Source: Tetrastigma voinierianum
Taxonomy: Eukaryota > Streptophyta > Magnoliopsida > Vitales > Vitaceae
Assembly (NCBI GenBank): GCA_016808115.1
Contig: JAEQBH010006386.1
Coordinates: forward strand, 1 to 64,000
Direction: 5' to 3'
DNA length: 64,000 nucleotides
Shown in pieces: positions 21,856 to 31,420 of this stretch (the first letter of the stretch is position 1; every line of letters begins with the position of its first letter). Under the pieces are notes generated by a model. The model was not told the origin of the DNA and searched no databases. It saw nothing but the letters and a program-made list of their open reading frames with translations. Position numbers and translations under genes: made by a program.

Positions 21856-24368
21856 GGCCATGTCTTTGTATGCTTTTTCCTGCTTTTATGAGCAACTGTT
21901 TATTGTTCTACAGTCTAAAAAGTTGCGAGCCTGAATTCCTTGTGGCCACACCTGAGAGACTTTTGGAGCTCATTTCCTTGAAGGCTATTGACATATCTGG
22001 TGTCTCCTTATTGGTAAACATTTTACCCTTTTCACAAATGCAAATTTCTTATCTTGCTTGCTTTTGATTCTTGTTAGTGTGTTTGACTTATTTCTTTTAT
22101 GACTTATGTTTTCAGCTGGGCCTATTATCTTGGGGTTTTCACATTGAAAAACAGCAGACTTAATAATGTATATATCAAAATATTTCACTTGTTTAATGGA
22201 TATTCTGATTGAAGAGGAAACTATAATAAAGTATATTATAAAAATATTTCACTGTGTTACAAAATCTGAATGGATTATCTACCCTTAGTTCTCATAAAAT
22301 AATAAGAGGAAAAGGAGTTATCCTTTATCTGATGCTTTCTTGCAAATTTGTCCTTGGTTGTTGATTATCTGTTTATTCTATTCCACCGGTACTGATCCTT
22401 AAGTCTGATCATGCTCTTAAACATCATAAATTATACAATTTATCCTTTGTAAAGATCTGCTCATTGTTTATGGTGGTTGACTTATTATTCACCTAGCCGT
22501 CGACTTGTATCTAGATCTTCTTACAATGTTGTTATGAAGGATTTTATAGATCTTGATGGGAAGCTCCTGTAATTTACTTTATCAAGTTTTCATTAGGGGT
22601 GGACATGCTTCACATTACTAAATTTCTTAGGCTCACCTAGATTACTACTCTTTTTGATATGGGTGTTAAGTCTTTTTTCAGTCATTTGCCTGAAATATGC
22701 GCTATTAGATGGCTGTTAGTTGGCACATGCTTTTATTTTTCATAGGTTTGTCTACCTTATTCTTGTTATCAGAGATAGATTAAGGAAAAATTGTGTATTA
22801 CATTGATCACAAACAACCTATTTATATACAAGACAATCCCAAACCAAATAGGAAAGAATATTATGAAGTTTCCTAATTCTATCAATATACAAATTTCCTT
22901 TTTCTCAGCTAGTTTCTAATTCTACAATACTATAATCACAAACAAATTTCGTTGTTGCATTGCCCAATGGTCAGCCACCTTTGGGTCCTATTTCTCTCCT
23001 TAGTCGGATTCTCTTGGGTCTTTCCCAAAACGGTCAAGGAGGCTCTCCTCAGCTAGAAGGGTTCTTTTGTTGGAAAAAAAAGAAGAAATATGCGGAAATC
23101 GGTTCCACCCTGCATCTTTTGGACAGTGTGGAAGGAGCGTAATTGTATAGCTTTTAGAGATGGGATCATTGATGTACAAAAGCTAAAAAATTCTTTTGTG
23201 TATAACTTGTGGAGTTGGAATAGTTTGTACATAGGTGAAGAGATATCTTCACTTATAGGTTTCCTAGAGTGGGTGGCTGCAAGTTGAGGGGCTGGAGTGA
23301 TTTTGTTGGCTTGGCCCTTGGTTTTTCTGTCTTTTCCTTGTGGCCACACCTGGTAGTCCTGCTACTGGGGCTTTTCTGTCTTTTTTTTTTCTTTCCCTCC
23401 TTGTGGTTCCTTTTTGTATACCCCCTGTGTACTTCTGGGAGCCTTGTTCCCTTCTGTTCAATATACTGCTTTTATTGATCAAACAATAAATAAATAAATA
23501 ACACTACCCTCAAGTTGGAGCATAAATGTTGATCATACCCAACTTGTTATAAAGATAACTAACTCGATTCCCACTCAGAGGTTTTGTAAAAGTATCTCCT
23601 AGTTGTTCTCTAGTCTTTATATATCCTATAGAGATCAACTCCAACTAGATCTCACGGATAAAATGACAATCTATTTCAATATGTTTGGTTCGTTCATGAA
23701 ATATCGGGTTAGATACTATATACATGGCAACTTGGTTATCACACCACTTCATATTCTTTTCTATTTGGTTTGAGATTGTCTTTTGTATATAAATAGGTTG
23801 TTTGTGATCAATGAAATACACAATTTCCTTTTTCCTTTCTAGTTTCTAATTCTACATTACTATAACAGTTATCATTACATTCTGATTCATTTTTGACGTT
23901 TGAATAGGTTGTAGATGGACTGGAAACACTCTGTAATGGAGGCTACCTTGATATGATCAAATCTATTAGGCAGTCGATTTCTGGAAATCCCCGTGCAGTT
24001 GTTTTCAGCGAAGGTTCAAGCTGTACCTCTGTTTCAAGTGTCGAAGAACTCCTCGGGGGCTCATACTGTAGATTGCCTCTTAAAGGTTCGCTTGATAATC
24101 AAAGTGCTTGCATTTCTCAGTCCATACAAGTGAGAAGAAAAACTATTAAAAGGTGTGACGAATATCACTTGGTTAACACTGGATTTTGTTTTACCTTCTG
24201 CTGTTTAACACTGGCATGATATGCTCATTTGAGGTTAAATTTTGACAGCAGAACAACACAGCCGGTGATCGATTCAATCACACGAGCACCGCCCCAGAAT
24301 GGTTCCTGATCTCAATATCCAATTCTCATAGAGATGGGTGGCTGTACCTTGAATCGTTTGTTGCATAA
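15213..24368 (+). CDS. Degenerate DEAD-box helicase-like protein, six exons
   Basis: Exons 15213-15371, 17860-18486, 19057-19145, 21914-22013, 23908-24129 and 24249-24368 splice in frame at GT/AG sites to 438 residues plus TAA. The start is the first ATG after a GC-rich leader and gives a basic, lysine-rich N-terminus (KKRRKSGKRR, residues 43-52) that suggests nuclear or nucleolar location. The core follows the first RecA-like domain of DEAD-box RNA helicases: LVPSQEKAAKVRAVCKPL in the place of motif Ia, HPGASLDHQIHG, then VATPERLLELI (motif Ib). However, the motif I position reads SGTSSTLE rather than A-x-T-G-S-G-K-T, the DEAD position reads VDGL, and there is no second RecA-like domain. ATPase activity is therefore unlikely; an RNA- or ribosome-biogenesis partner role is only a guess. 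Exon 6 is the least certain. Introns 1, 3 and 4 are long and filled with transposon debris. Confidence 0.8.
15920..16260 (-). mobile_element. LINE (L1-type) 3' coding fragment in intron 1
   Basis: The minus strand encodes PLGLFWAIWKARNGVPFKNE and, further on, FKNSFVFRLQSET and FIDWMGSK. This is the W-x-(I/V)-W-(K/R)-x-R-N tail found after the reverse transcriptase of plant L1-type LINEs. A related tail occurs in intron 4 near 23090-23290. Only the 3' end is present, as is usual for 5'-truncated LINEs. Confidence 0.7.
17014..17139 (+). mobile_element. tRNA-derived SINE in intron 1
   Basis: A box-A-like TAACTCGAGTGG (17017-17028) and a box B GGTTCAAGTCC (17062-17072) are spaced as in RNA polymerase III promoters. 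An A-rich, AAATA-containing tail follows from about 17083. Short direct repeats TTTGAA flank it (17008-17013 and 17140-17145). About 126 bp is typical for a plant SINE. The rest of intron 1 (17146-17859) shows no feature beyond a T-rich acceptor. Confidence 0.65.
18487..19056 (+). other. Intron 2 of the DEAD-like gene, no feature
   Basis: GTTTGC donor and GCTCAG acceptor. Nothing else is recognised. An upstream AG near 18991 could give an alternative exon start, but the frame from 19057 continues the helicase-like sequence best. Confidence 0.6.
19158..19200. repeat. (CT)n(CA)n microsatellite in intron 3
   Basis: About 8 CT units followed by about 13 CA units, starting 12 bases after the exon 3 donor site. 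The close position could influence splicing, but nothing in the sequence shows that it does. 19203-19970 has no further feature. Confidence 0.9.
19971..20590 (-). pseudogene. Copia gag remnant in intron 3
   Basis: Minus-strand open stretches encode SLATAYYNKFPSVWQELDHY and MEQERIFEFIDNHNSELDQV (20562-20239), then GNCNKPRHTKDFARSC (20189-19971). These match the helical gag region (W-x-E-L-D ... F-(L/M)-x-G-L-N-x-x-(Y/F)-D-x-(V/I)) and the C-x2-C-x4-H-x4-C knuckle of plant copia gag, with the first cysteine replaced. No LTRs were identified around it. Confidence 0.6.
21200..21850 (+). mobile_element. Probable LINE 3' fragment with (TA)n end in intron 3
   Basis: An open stretch (21235-21492) is followed by a 3' region rich in GTT and TTTG (GTGCCTCCTTGTACTCC) and then about 30 TA dinucleotides (21790-21850). 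The order resembles the 3' UTR and simple-repeat tail of plant L1 elements, but I cannot identify a reverse transcriptase motif here. The (TA)n array itself is certain. Confidence 0.4.
22014..22763 (+). other. Intron 4, 5' part, no feature
   Basis: AT-rich sequence after the TTGGTAAAC donor. Nothing recognised before the LTR-like block at 22764. Confidence 0.5.
22764..22938 (-). repeat. Short copia LTR in intron 4
   Basis: The block runs from TGTTATCAGAG to TACAATACTATAA and contains GATCACAAACAACCTATTTA, whose reverse complement recurs at about 23790-23815. Its position next to a minus-strand copia RNase H end, separated by a LINE, suggests it is the 3' LTR of that element. Confidence 0.5.
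22950..23502 (+). mobile_element. 5'-truncated LINE in intron 4
   Basis: The plus strand encodes PPCIFWTVWKERNCIAFRDG, then KLKNSFVYNLWSWN and IGFLEWVAAS, the C-terminal tail of plant L1-type ORF2. A typical 3' UTR follows (GTATACCCCCTGTGTACTT) and it ends with a short AATA repeat (23484-23502). It sits between a copia LTR and that element's RNase H end, so it probably inserted there later. Confidence 0.75.
23503..23765 (-). pseudogene. Copia RNase H end with polypurine tract in intron 4
   Basis: The minus strand reads CDNQVAMYIVSNPIFHERTK, HIEIDCHFIRE, a stop, then TFTKPLSGNRVSYLYNKLGM and a G-rich tract (CCAACTTGAGGGTAGTG). This is the canonical end of a copia polyprotein with an internal stop. 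At 23756-23872 it is fused to an LTR piece in the opposite orientation, so the locus has been rearranged. Confidence 0.8.
23756..23872 (+). repeat. Inverted copy of the short copia LTR
   Basis: It contains TATATAAATAGG (TATA-like), GTTTGTGATCAATGAAATAC and an ATTACTATAACA end. About 80 bp is the reverse complement of the LTR at 22764. It ends 35 bases before exon 5. Confidence 0.6.
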
Positions 24369-24703
24369 CTGTTCTTATGGCCGGGGAAGATGGATTGATA
24401 TTGTGATCAGTGCAGCAAGCTCTACCGGAGTCGAGCCCCGGGATCTTTACTACACTCCAGATCATGCCATCTTGAGATGCTGGAGTTACAATTCTCTTTA
24501 CAAACGTTGGATCCATTTTTGCCTGAAAATATGATCAGATCAAATGTCATAAACCCCTAATTATTTTTTGTTTTTCTGCATCACGACCCTTCATAATGGC
24601 CAAGTTTTGTTAACATTTTGGCATTTTATGACTTCAGGTATGCCTAGCTGGGCATAAGTGCAGGATTGTGTAATTTAAACTTGCATGTACCCTGTGTTCA
24701 GAA

Positions 24704-25107
24704 TAGGGGTACAAAGGAGTCAAGCTCTAGTCGTGAGCTATTCGAGCTCGATTTGTAGAATACTCGAATTCGATTTGTAGTTCATCAAGTCAAGCTCGAG
24801 CTCGAGTAGCTTGTCATGTTGAATTCGAGTATTACAATGCCCAACTCAAGAACTTAATCTAGCTTTACTATTTTATTAATCTAGTCAAACTCAAGTTGAT
24901 TTCGAGTCGAGTTCGAGTATAGTTATTTACTAATTTTTTAATCGATTCAAGCTTTGTTGAGTTAAGTTTGAGTAGCTCGATTATTTTTTAAGTCGAGTTT
25001 AGAACATCTAAAAAAAGCTCGATCGAGTTTGAGTCGAACTCGAACTTTAAGCTTTATAATTGAGTCGAGCTAGAGTTTGGCTTTGTATCGACTCGATTAC
25101 ACCCCTA
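24704..25107. mobile_element. hAT-type MITE, 404 bp
   Basis: The ends TAGGGGTACAAAGGAGTC and (reverse complement) TAGGGGTGTAATCGAGTC form a terminal inverted repeat. The octamer GTTCAGAA flanks both sides (24696-24703 and 25108-25115), a perfect 8-bp target duplication. The interior is built of TCGAG/CTCGA motifs and has no coding potential. It lies 336 bp after the DEAD-like gene's stop codon and may fall within or just past its 3' end. Confidence 0.85.
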
Positions 25108-25414
25108 GTTCAGAAGTTGTAGAATTAAGCCTAGACCAACTGTTATTTCACAATGGAAGTAGGGATGACAACGAGTGGTCACATCGTACTCGTCACGTTT
25201 ATTTTTCGATTTTAAACTTGTTCCATTGAAATCGTTTACATATGTTTTTTGTTTTTTTATATTTTTATATTTGTTTTTATTATATTAAAATTAATATATT
25301 TCAAAATAAAAATATTATGGCCTATAAATTATCTATTAAAAAATATTCTTTTTATTATTATTATTTATATTAAAATATAAAATAAATTATAATAAAAAAT
25401 TATTTTTAAAATAT

Positions 25415-26013
25415 TGATGATAGTTCTTTCAGCCGGCGGGTACGAGCTTGTTTGTTGGAATTGTTGGGCGGTCGGATTATTTCTGGATGTCAGTCATACG
25501 TAAAAATAAGAAACAAAAATGATTGACGGGGATCGTCAGTTTGCTTTCTCAGATCACTCCAAGTCGGTTCTTTCGGGAAGAAGATCAAGCTTGTTTTAGA
25601 GAATGAATTTTGTGTGTACCTTTCAGATGGGATGACGTTATTTATAATGGGTGATTATGATAACTCCTAGTTAGATGATGATCTGAAATATTTCTCGGGT
25701 GGGTGAGGATTTTATTTCCTTATCGTTAACTGATTAATAAGGGATAATTGATGAAGAATAATTAGAAAATATCTTACTTCCTTAATTAGTGGAGATTTAA
25801 TTAGGGAAGTTGGGTACCTTCCTTTAACACGGGCCCTTTAGGCTGATTATATTGCCAGCCTTCTAAAGGGGTAAATTGGGCTCTCTTTTTGGGGCTATCA
25901 TTTGGGGATATCGATAAGGGCCAACCATTGTCGCTGAGTGCGCTCCTTAATCTCCTCTTAAACGACATTTGGACTTGTGAATTACGGGCTGCGTGCCTAT
26001 TATTTAAATGATG
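25415..26013 (-). repeat. 3' LTR of element B
   Basis: On the plus strand it starts TGATGATAG and matches the LTR at 35598 through the conserved AACTGATTAATAAGGG and GGAGATTTAATTAGGG blocks. The right end is accurate to a few bases and is followed by the complement of a polypurine tract. Confidence 0.85.
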
Positions 26014-26030
26014 GATTTTGCCCTTGGCTA
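26014..26030 (-). other. Polypurine tract region of element B
   Basis: The minus strand reads GCCAAGGGCAAAATCC next to the LTR start. Elements A and C have GAATGGGGGC and GGTGGGGGCC at the same place. Confidence 0.55.
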
Positions 26031-26680
26031 AAATGAGCGTAGGTAAGGGCTATACCGTTTCATGGATCGGGTGTGATTTCCACGTGGCTACTCGGGGATG
26101 GTTTGATTGGGGCTTTGTCGCTGTCAAACGTCTTGTGATAATGATGACTTTTCGATTTTCGCGCTCAATTCGGCTATCGCCTTTATTGCCTTTAGGGACA
26201 TCCTCTGGCAGTTACTTCGTGTTCCTCTGTTCTTGAGTCCTCTTCCTCTGCGGGTTTGGATTTTCCCCTTTTCGAAACGTCTTTGTCTATTACTCAGAAT
26301 CGCTTTTGTCGTCTTGCCTTCATGAGGATCATTTTCTTTGTTTTCTTCCATAGCTCGGTATGTCTTCCTTTTTCTTCTTTCTAGCTTTCCTTGTCTTGGC
26401 CTTCGGGCTATTTAGATGTGTTTGGAGCCTCTTTTGTCATTCGTTCGCCCTTCTTTACCTTCGTCCAATCATGCATGCTTCTTGAGAGTCTGCTTGGCTC
26501 TCTTTGCTTGCATGTAAGAATTAGGCTGGCGGGGAATTGAATACGAGCAATTGGGTGGTGGGTTTGGTGATCTCCCAGGATTGCGTAGTTGGGACTCCAT
26601 TGGGTCATCCCCCTGCACGGCAAGGTTAAAGAGAGGATTAGCGAGATACCGAATAGAAATATCTTAGGGCTGTCGTGAGG
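26031..26680 (-). other. 3' untranslated region of element B next to the LTR
   Basis: It shares blocks with the internal part of element A (reverse complement of about 430-1100) and with 50480-50700 of element C, for example CTTGTGATAATGATGAC. No coding potential. The conservation between copies suggests it is required in cis. Confidence 0.6.
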
Positions 26681-28500
26681 TGTTCGGATGCTGTGGGCCC
26701 TAGTCGGGTCGAGCCTTCCTATGCGGAAATTTTCTCCAAATTGAGCTGCTTGGCTCCTAGACTATCTGGGCTATTAAGCCCCCAAACCAATTTGTCGCTC
26801 CACGAACATTATGCTTTTGGGCAATTAAGCTCGAAAAAGCGGCGGCCCAGTTTCTGGGCTATTGTGTGCCTTTTGAAGCTCTTGAGCTCTGGCGAAGCTT
26901 TTGGCTCCAAATTTGTTTAACCTTTTGAAACATTGAGCTCTTTAAAATGAATCCTTTGTATACAGGCTAGTATGCCTTTTGGCAGGTTAAACTCTGGCCC
27001 AGCTCTTGGGAGCTCATAATGTGCCTTCTAAGGCTGATGGGGCTGGGCTACTCTGCCTTTTAATTTCTTGAGCTGCAAAAATTGAGCATTGTTTGGCTCA
27101 CAGAACATTATGCCTTTTTGGGGCTGTTGAGCTCTTCAAAATGGGCTACTGCGCCTTACAGGCTATTTTGCCTTTTTTTTAGTGAGCTCCAAAGTGAAGC
27201 TTTTGGTTCTGGGTTGTTTGCCTTTTGAGCACAGGCTCTTCAAAATGGGTTACTTTGGCGCCCCAGGGCGGAGTTAAGCTCCACAAAGCGGCTGCTTTGG
27301 GGCTCTAGGTTTCTCTTTCCTTCTCAATTTCTTGAGCTCAAAGTCGCTTTTGGCTCTTGGGTTGTTACGCCTTTTTGGGCGGTCGCTCTCGGAAAACTAA
27401 ACTGCGGTCTCTGGGCTATTGTGCCTTCGAGCTGCGAGGCTCAAAATTGAGCTTTTTGGCTCTGGGGTTATTAACCTTTTTGGGGGCATTATTAGCTTTT
27501 TCAAAATGGGCTACTTTGGCCCATACGAAATTTGATACGCCTTTTGAAGCGGTTAAGCTCTACAAGGCGAGTTCTTTGGGGGCTCACAGGCTACTTTATA
27601 TACATTTCTTGGGCTTCAAAAAATTGAGCTTTTTGGCTCTGGGCTGTGCCTTTTGAGCTGGTGACCTCTTTCGATAAGAACACTTTAGCCTTACAGGCTG
27701 TGCGCCTTTTGAGTTGTTGAGCTCAAGTGAGCTTTGTGGGTCTGAGGTACATTTTGCCTTTTGGGCGGTTAGCTCGGGAAAACTAAGGCTGCGGTCTCTT
27801 GGGCTGTGTGCCTTTTTGAGGCTCTTTGAGCTCCCAAAGCAGAAACTTTTGGTTCCTAGAACATTCGACCTTTTGGGAGTTTTGTTGAGCTCTTCAAAAT
27901 GGGCTACTTTGGCCTTCTGGGCTATTATGCCTTTTTGAGCAATTAAGCTCTACAAACTGAGCTGCTAGGGCTCCTGGGCTACTACGCATACGGCTGCTTG
28001 GGCTCCAACTAGCTTTTGGCTCTGAAGTGATACGCGCCTTTTGAGGGTGACTCTTGAAATGGGCTACTTTGGCCTTAGGCTATTCTATCTTTTAAGGCTG
28101 TTGAGCTCCAAAATTTGAAGCTTTTGGCTCTGGATGTTTGCCTTTTGGGCAATTAAGCTCGAAGCGGAGCTCTTGGTCTCTTGGGCTATTATTGCCTTCG
28201 GCTCTTCTGACTCCCAGCGAGATTTTTGGCTCTGAAGCGATTCGGCCTTTTGGGTTGTTGAGCTCTTCAAAATGGGGCTACTTTGGCCTTACAGGTTGTC
28301 TGCCTTTTGAGTAGTTCGCTCACGCAAGGCGAGTTGTTAGGGCTCTGGGCTACTCGCCTTATTTCTTGAGCTCAATTAAGCTTTTTGGCTCTGAGGTATT
28401 ATGCCTTTTGGGTTGTTGAGTTCTTGAAAATAGGCTACTTTGGCCTTAGGCTGTGCGCCTTTTGAGGCTGGCACGAGCTCAAAATTGAGCTTTTGGATTC
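26680..28500. repeat. Hypervariable tandem array of element B
   Basis: About 1.8 kb of degenerate units of roughly 50-60 bp built from GGGCTACTTTGGCC, GCCTTTTG, TTGAGCTC and GAGCTTTTGGCTC. GAGCTCTTCAAAATGGGC recurs at about 27125, 27890 and 28260, with variants between, indicating a higher-order pattern. It lies between integrase and the 3' LTR. Short open frames in it have no meaning as genes. Confidence 0.9.
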
Positions 28501-29284
28501 CTTCGGCCAGGCTATACGACTCTCCTTAGCGGGCACATGGCTCTTTGGCTCCTTCGTCTTCCTTCACTTGGGAAAGCATGCGCGGTTTTAATGCGGATAT
28601 ATGGAGAATTGGAACATACTGCATGGCTTCCCAGGCTTTCAGGTTTTCTTTATCGGCCGTGGCCTTTCTTCGAAGATTACGTGTCATCTCAGTCCACAAC
28701 GCTTCTACCTCTTTGGGCCAGGGTTGGGTTCGTACATGATGAAGCTTCAAGGTTGATCGTCGTACGAGTTTGTGTGAGTGATTGTAGCGACGTTCGATTT
28801 TGGCTTCCGTTTGTAGGAGTTGTGTTTTCTAGGTTCCTCCCTTGTGGGGTGTGTTGTTCTAGTCTAGTGATGGGCGGAATTTGGGGGAACTTATTCGGAG
28901 GGGGGGTGCACTCAGGGGGAATGTTTTTAAGTCCCGCCTCCTCCATTGTTCCTTTTCTCTTTCTCCTTTCTTCCCGCTTTCCCTTTCTTGTGGTTTTTGC
29001 CTTGATTGGGGTTGGGCGATCGTAACCTTCTGGATGTAGAGAACGACTTTGCCGATTGTAATTCTCTGTATTAATTGTAACTCCTTTGAAATAATGAACA
29101 ATCCTTTGTGAAACATGCGTTTTTGCACTCTGAGATGCATAATTTTCCTAGAGCCCTTCAGTAGGCTCATTCTTTATCATTATGACTTACTTTTGACCCC
29201 TGATAATATTCGCCTAAAAGTGAACATAGAGGCGTTATTTGAAATCAAAACTTTGGATACTTTATTAAAGGCCTGATAGAGGTC
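28500..29284 (-). other. Region between integrase end and tandem array of element B
   Basis: Several short minus-strand open frames overlap here (for example 28750-28526, reading TQPWPKEVEALWTEMTRNLR). They have near-natural amino-acid composition and could be the remains of an extra open frame, as some Tat elements carry, but no family is recognised. A CT-rich stretch lies at about 28945-28985. Confidence 0.35.
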
Positions 29285-30420
29285 TTATTGGTAGAATGTT
29301 TGAGGTGCTTTCGATGTTCTATGAGTGGTCGGGTTTTCCTTCTTATGTTTGGAGTTTATAGTTGTCGGGTGGACTCTGCGGGGATGCGATGGGGCCCTTC
29401 CCAATTGGGTCCCAGGTTCCCATGTGCGGGGTCTTTCCTTCTTTGCGAAGTTTTTAAAACGAGTCGTAGACGTGTAACTCACGGAGCCCTTCGGTCATGG
29501 TATCTTCTTTGTCTTTACGCTGATAATCCTTAACACGGCAGGGCTGCTCAGCTTTTCTTCTAGGAGGTTTAGGTTTAGGCGAAGAACCTCTTTGTTGAGT
29601 TCAGCGCTTGGGAACTCAATCCTTGGCTACTTTAATCCGACCTCGACAGGAGCTACTGCTTCGGTGCCAAAGGCTAGAGCGAATGGGGTCTCTTGAGTTG
29701 TTGACTTGCGCGTAGTTCTATGTGCCCATAACACCTCGGGGAGGTATTCTACCCATTTTCCCTTTAGATCTTCTAATTTAGTCTTCAGCATTGCCTTGAG
29801 AGTCCTTATAGTGACTTATGCTTGCCCATTGGACTGTGGATGAGTTAGGGATGAGTAGTAGTTCTTGATTCCGAGTTCGGCGCAGAAATCTCTGAATTTA
29901 GGATTGTCGAAGCTTGTTTCCGTTTAATCGGACACGGGGACCTCGGGATCCAGGAACACATATTATAGAGCATGGCTTGAAGTTAAGTACCTTATGTTCT
30001 GTGATTGTTGCTAAGGGTTCGGCCTCGGCCCACTTGATAAAGTTGTCCACTGTCATAATGATAAACTTGCATTGGCCCCTTCCAATGGGTAGGGGTCCCA
30101 ATATGTCTAGCCCCCATTCTTTGGAGAGGGCGGGAGGCTTGTGATTGCGTCGATGCTTTCAGATGGGAGATGAGAGATCTTGGCATGCTCCTGACAAGCT
30201 TTGCATTTTCTGACCAGTTCTGTTGCGTCTTTGAGCATTGTGGGCCAATAATACCCCTGCCTCAAGGTTTCCTACTAAGGTTCAAGCTCAGATGTGGTTG
30301 CCACAGAGGGCGCCTTCGTGCCTCCCACCCCAGGAGGCATGTAATTGGCGTCTTCCTTCCCTATGCATGCAGAATGGGCGTAGAAGCCTCGTTTATAAGG
30401 GTCCCAGATGAATGGTGAAT
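29285..30420 (-). pseudogene. Integrase of element B
   Basis: On the minus strand the zinc-finger linker is followed by a core fragment MGPLPIGRGQCKFIIMTVDN and FIKWAEAEPLATITEHKV (30101-29989), which contains the first catalytic aspartate. The end, at about 29482-29285, reads TRFKNFAKKERPRTWEPGTQ and closes with TFYQ, typical of the gypsy integrase C-terminus. Frameshifts separate the parts and the DDE triad cannot be followed completely. Confidence 0.8.
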
Positions 30421-30521
30421 CTTGCCGACCTTGCTCCCGAGCTTGAATGCCTCATTTGGGTAAACAGCAATCGCTTCTACTAAGTAATCCCAGATGGGGT
30501 CCATCCAGCTCATCTCGGACA

Positions 30522-31043
30522 TCACAGGGGAGACTTCTCCGTTGTCGATGTTAAGGGTTCTAGGAGGTGCTCAATAGGTATCAGTCTGCCCAGGTCTTCT
30601 TGTGAGGTTGTTGCCAGTTTTTCCAAGGCATCAGCTCGAGAATTCTCTGCTCTTGGTACATGTTTGACCTGAACTCGTATGAACTTTTTAAGCAACTCTC
30701 GCACCTTCTTGAGGTACAGGATCATCTTCTCGCCTCTGGCTTCGTAGGAGTCTTCTATCTGTTTTATTACCAATTGGGAGTCACTGCTCACTTCCAGTTG
30801 ATTAGCTTCGATTGAGTAGGCGAGGTTAAGCCCAGCTATGATAGCCTCATATTTGGCCTCATTATTGGAGGCTTGGAAGTTGAATTTAAGGGCGTATTCC
30901 ACATCTATCCCGTCTGGAGAGGTCAGGATCAGACCTGCACTGCTTCCTTGGGCATTAGCGGCCCCGTCCACGGACAACCTCCAGATGGGGAGGTCGGGCG
31001 TCAGTTGGGTAGCTTCGACAGGCTCTGTTGGGGTGAATTCCAT
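30522..31043 (-). pseudogene. Archaeal-type RNase H of element B
   Basis: A 173-residue open frame holds the four acidic positions in order: WRLSVDGAANAQGSSAG, NNEAKYEAIIAGLNLAY, LEVSSDSQLVIKQIE and RAENSRADALEKLA. This second, plant-type RNase H downstream of the gypsy RNase H is the mark of the Tat lineage. It is the best preserved part of element B, with no stop inside the domain. D-x-x-(G/A)-x-x-(N)-A-D-A is complete, so the domain itself could once have been active. Confidence 0.85.
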
Positions 31044-31117
31044 GATGAAATCTGCTAAGATCTGCCCTTTTATTGTTGTCCTTGGTACGTATTTGATGTC
31101 AAATCTTTCGGCACGCT

Positions 31118-31420
31118 CTATAGCCCACTTTGCTCCAGTCTTCGAGTTTCTAGTTTATGCAGTATTTGCTTCATCGGATATTCAGTTGGGACTTCGATGG
31201 TATGAGCTTGGAAATAAGGTCGAAGCTTTCTGGATGTAGTTACCAATGCTAGGATCAACTTCTCCATCTTTGAATATCTTCCCTCTGCTCCTCTAAGAGC
31301 TGTTTCTGATACTATGCGGTTGTTGCACCTTATCCCGGCTCTCGGCGAAGGCGACACTGGTTGAAATACAGTGACGGTGAAAGTGAGGAGTTCTCCCACA
31401 CCGGGAAGGAACGCACTAGA
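31118..31420 (-). pseudogene. Gypsy RNase H remnant of element B
   Basis: The minus strand contains RYSKMEKLILALVTTSRKLR, then PYFQAHTIEVPTEYPMKQIL. This corresponds to the (R)-Y-x-x-(I/M)-E-K-L-x-L-A-L-V ... (R)-P-Y-F-Q-(A/S)-H block of the original gypsy RNase H. It is separated from RT by a frameshift. Confidence 0.75.

Noticed and set aside
21684..22067. 127-residue plus-strand open frame with an Ile-Tyr run
   Set aside because: The run is the translated (TA)n microsatellite. Only its last part overlaps exon 4 of the DEAD-like gene in the correct frame.
26675..28270. Short open frames on both strands with Leu, Ser and Ala repeats
   Set aside because: They lie inside the tandem array of element B.
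28537..29025. 162-residue plus-strand open frame
   Set aside because: It is antisense to the retrotransposon, has no domain and overlaps several equally good minus-strand frames.
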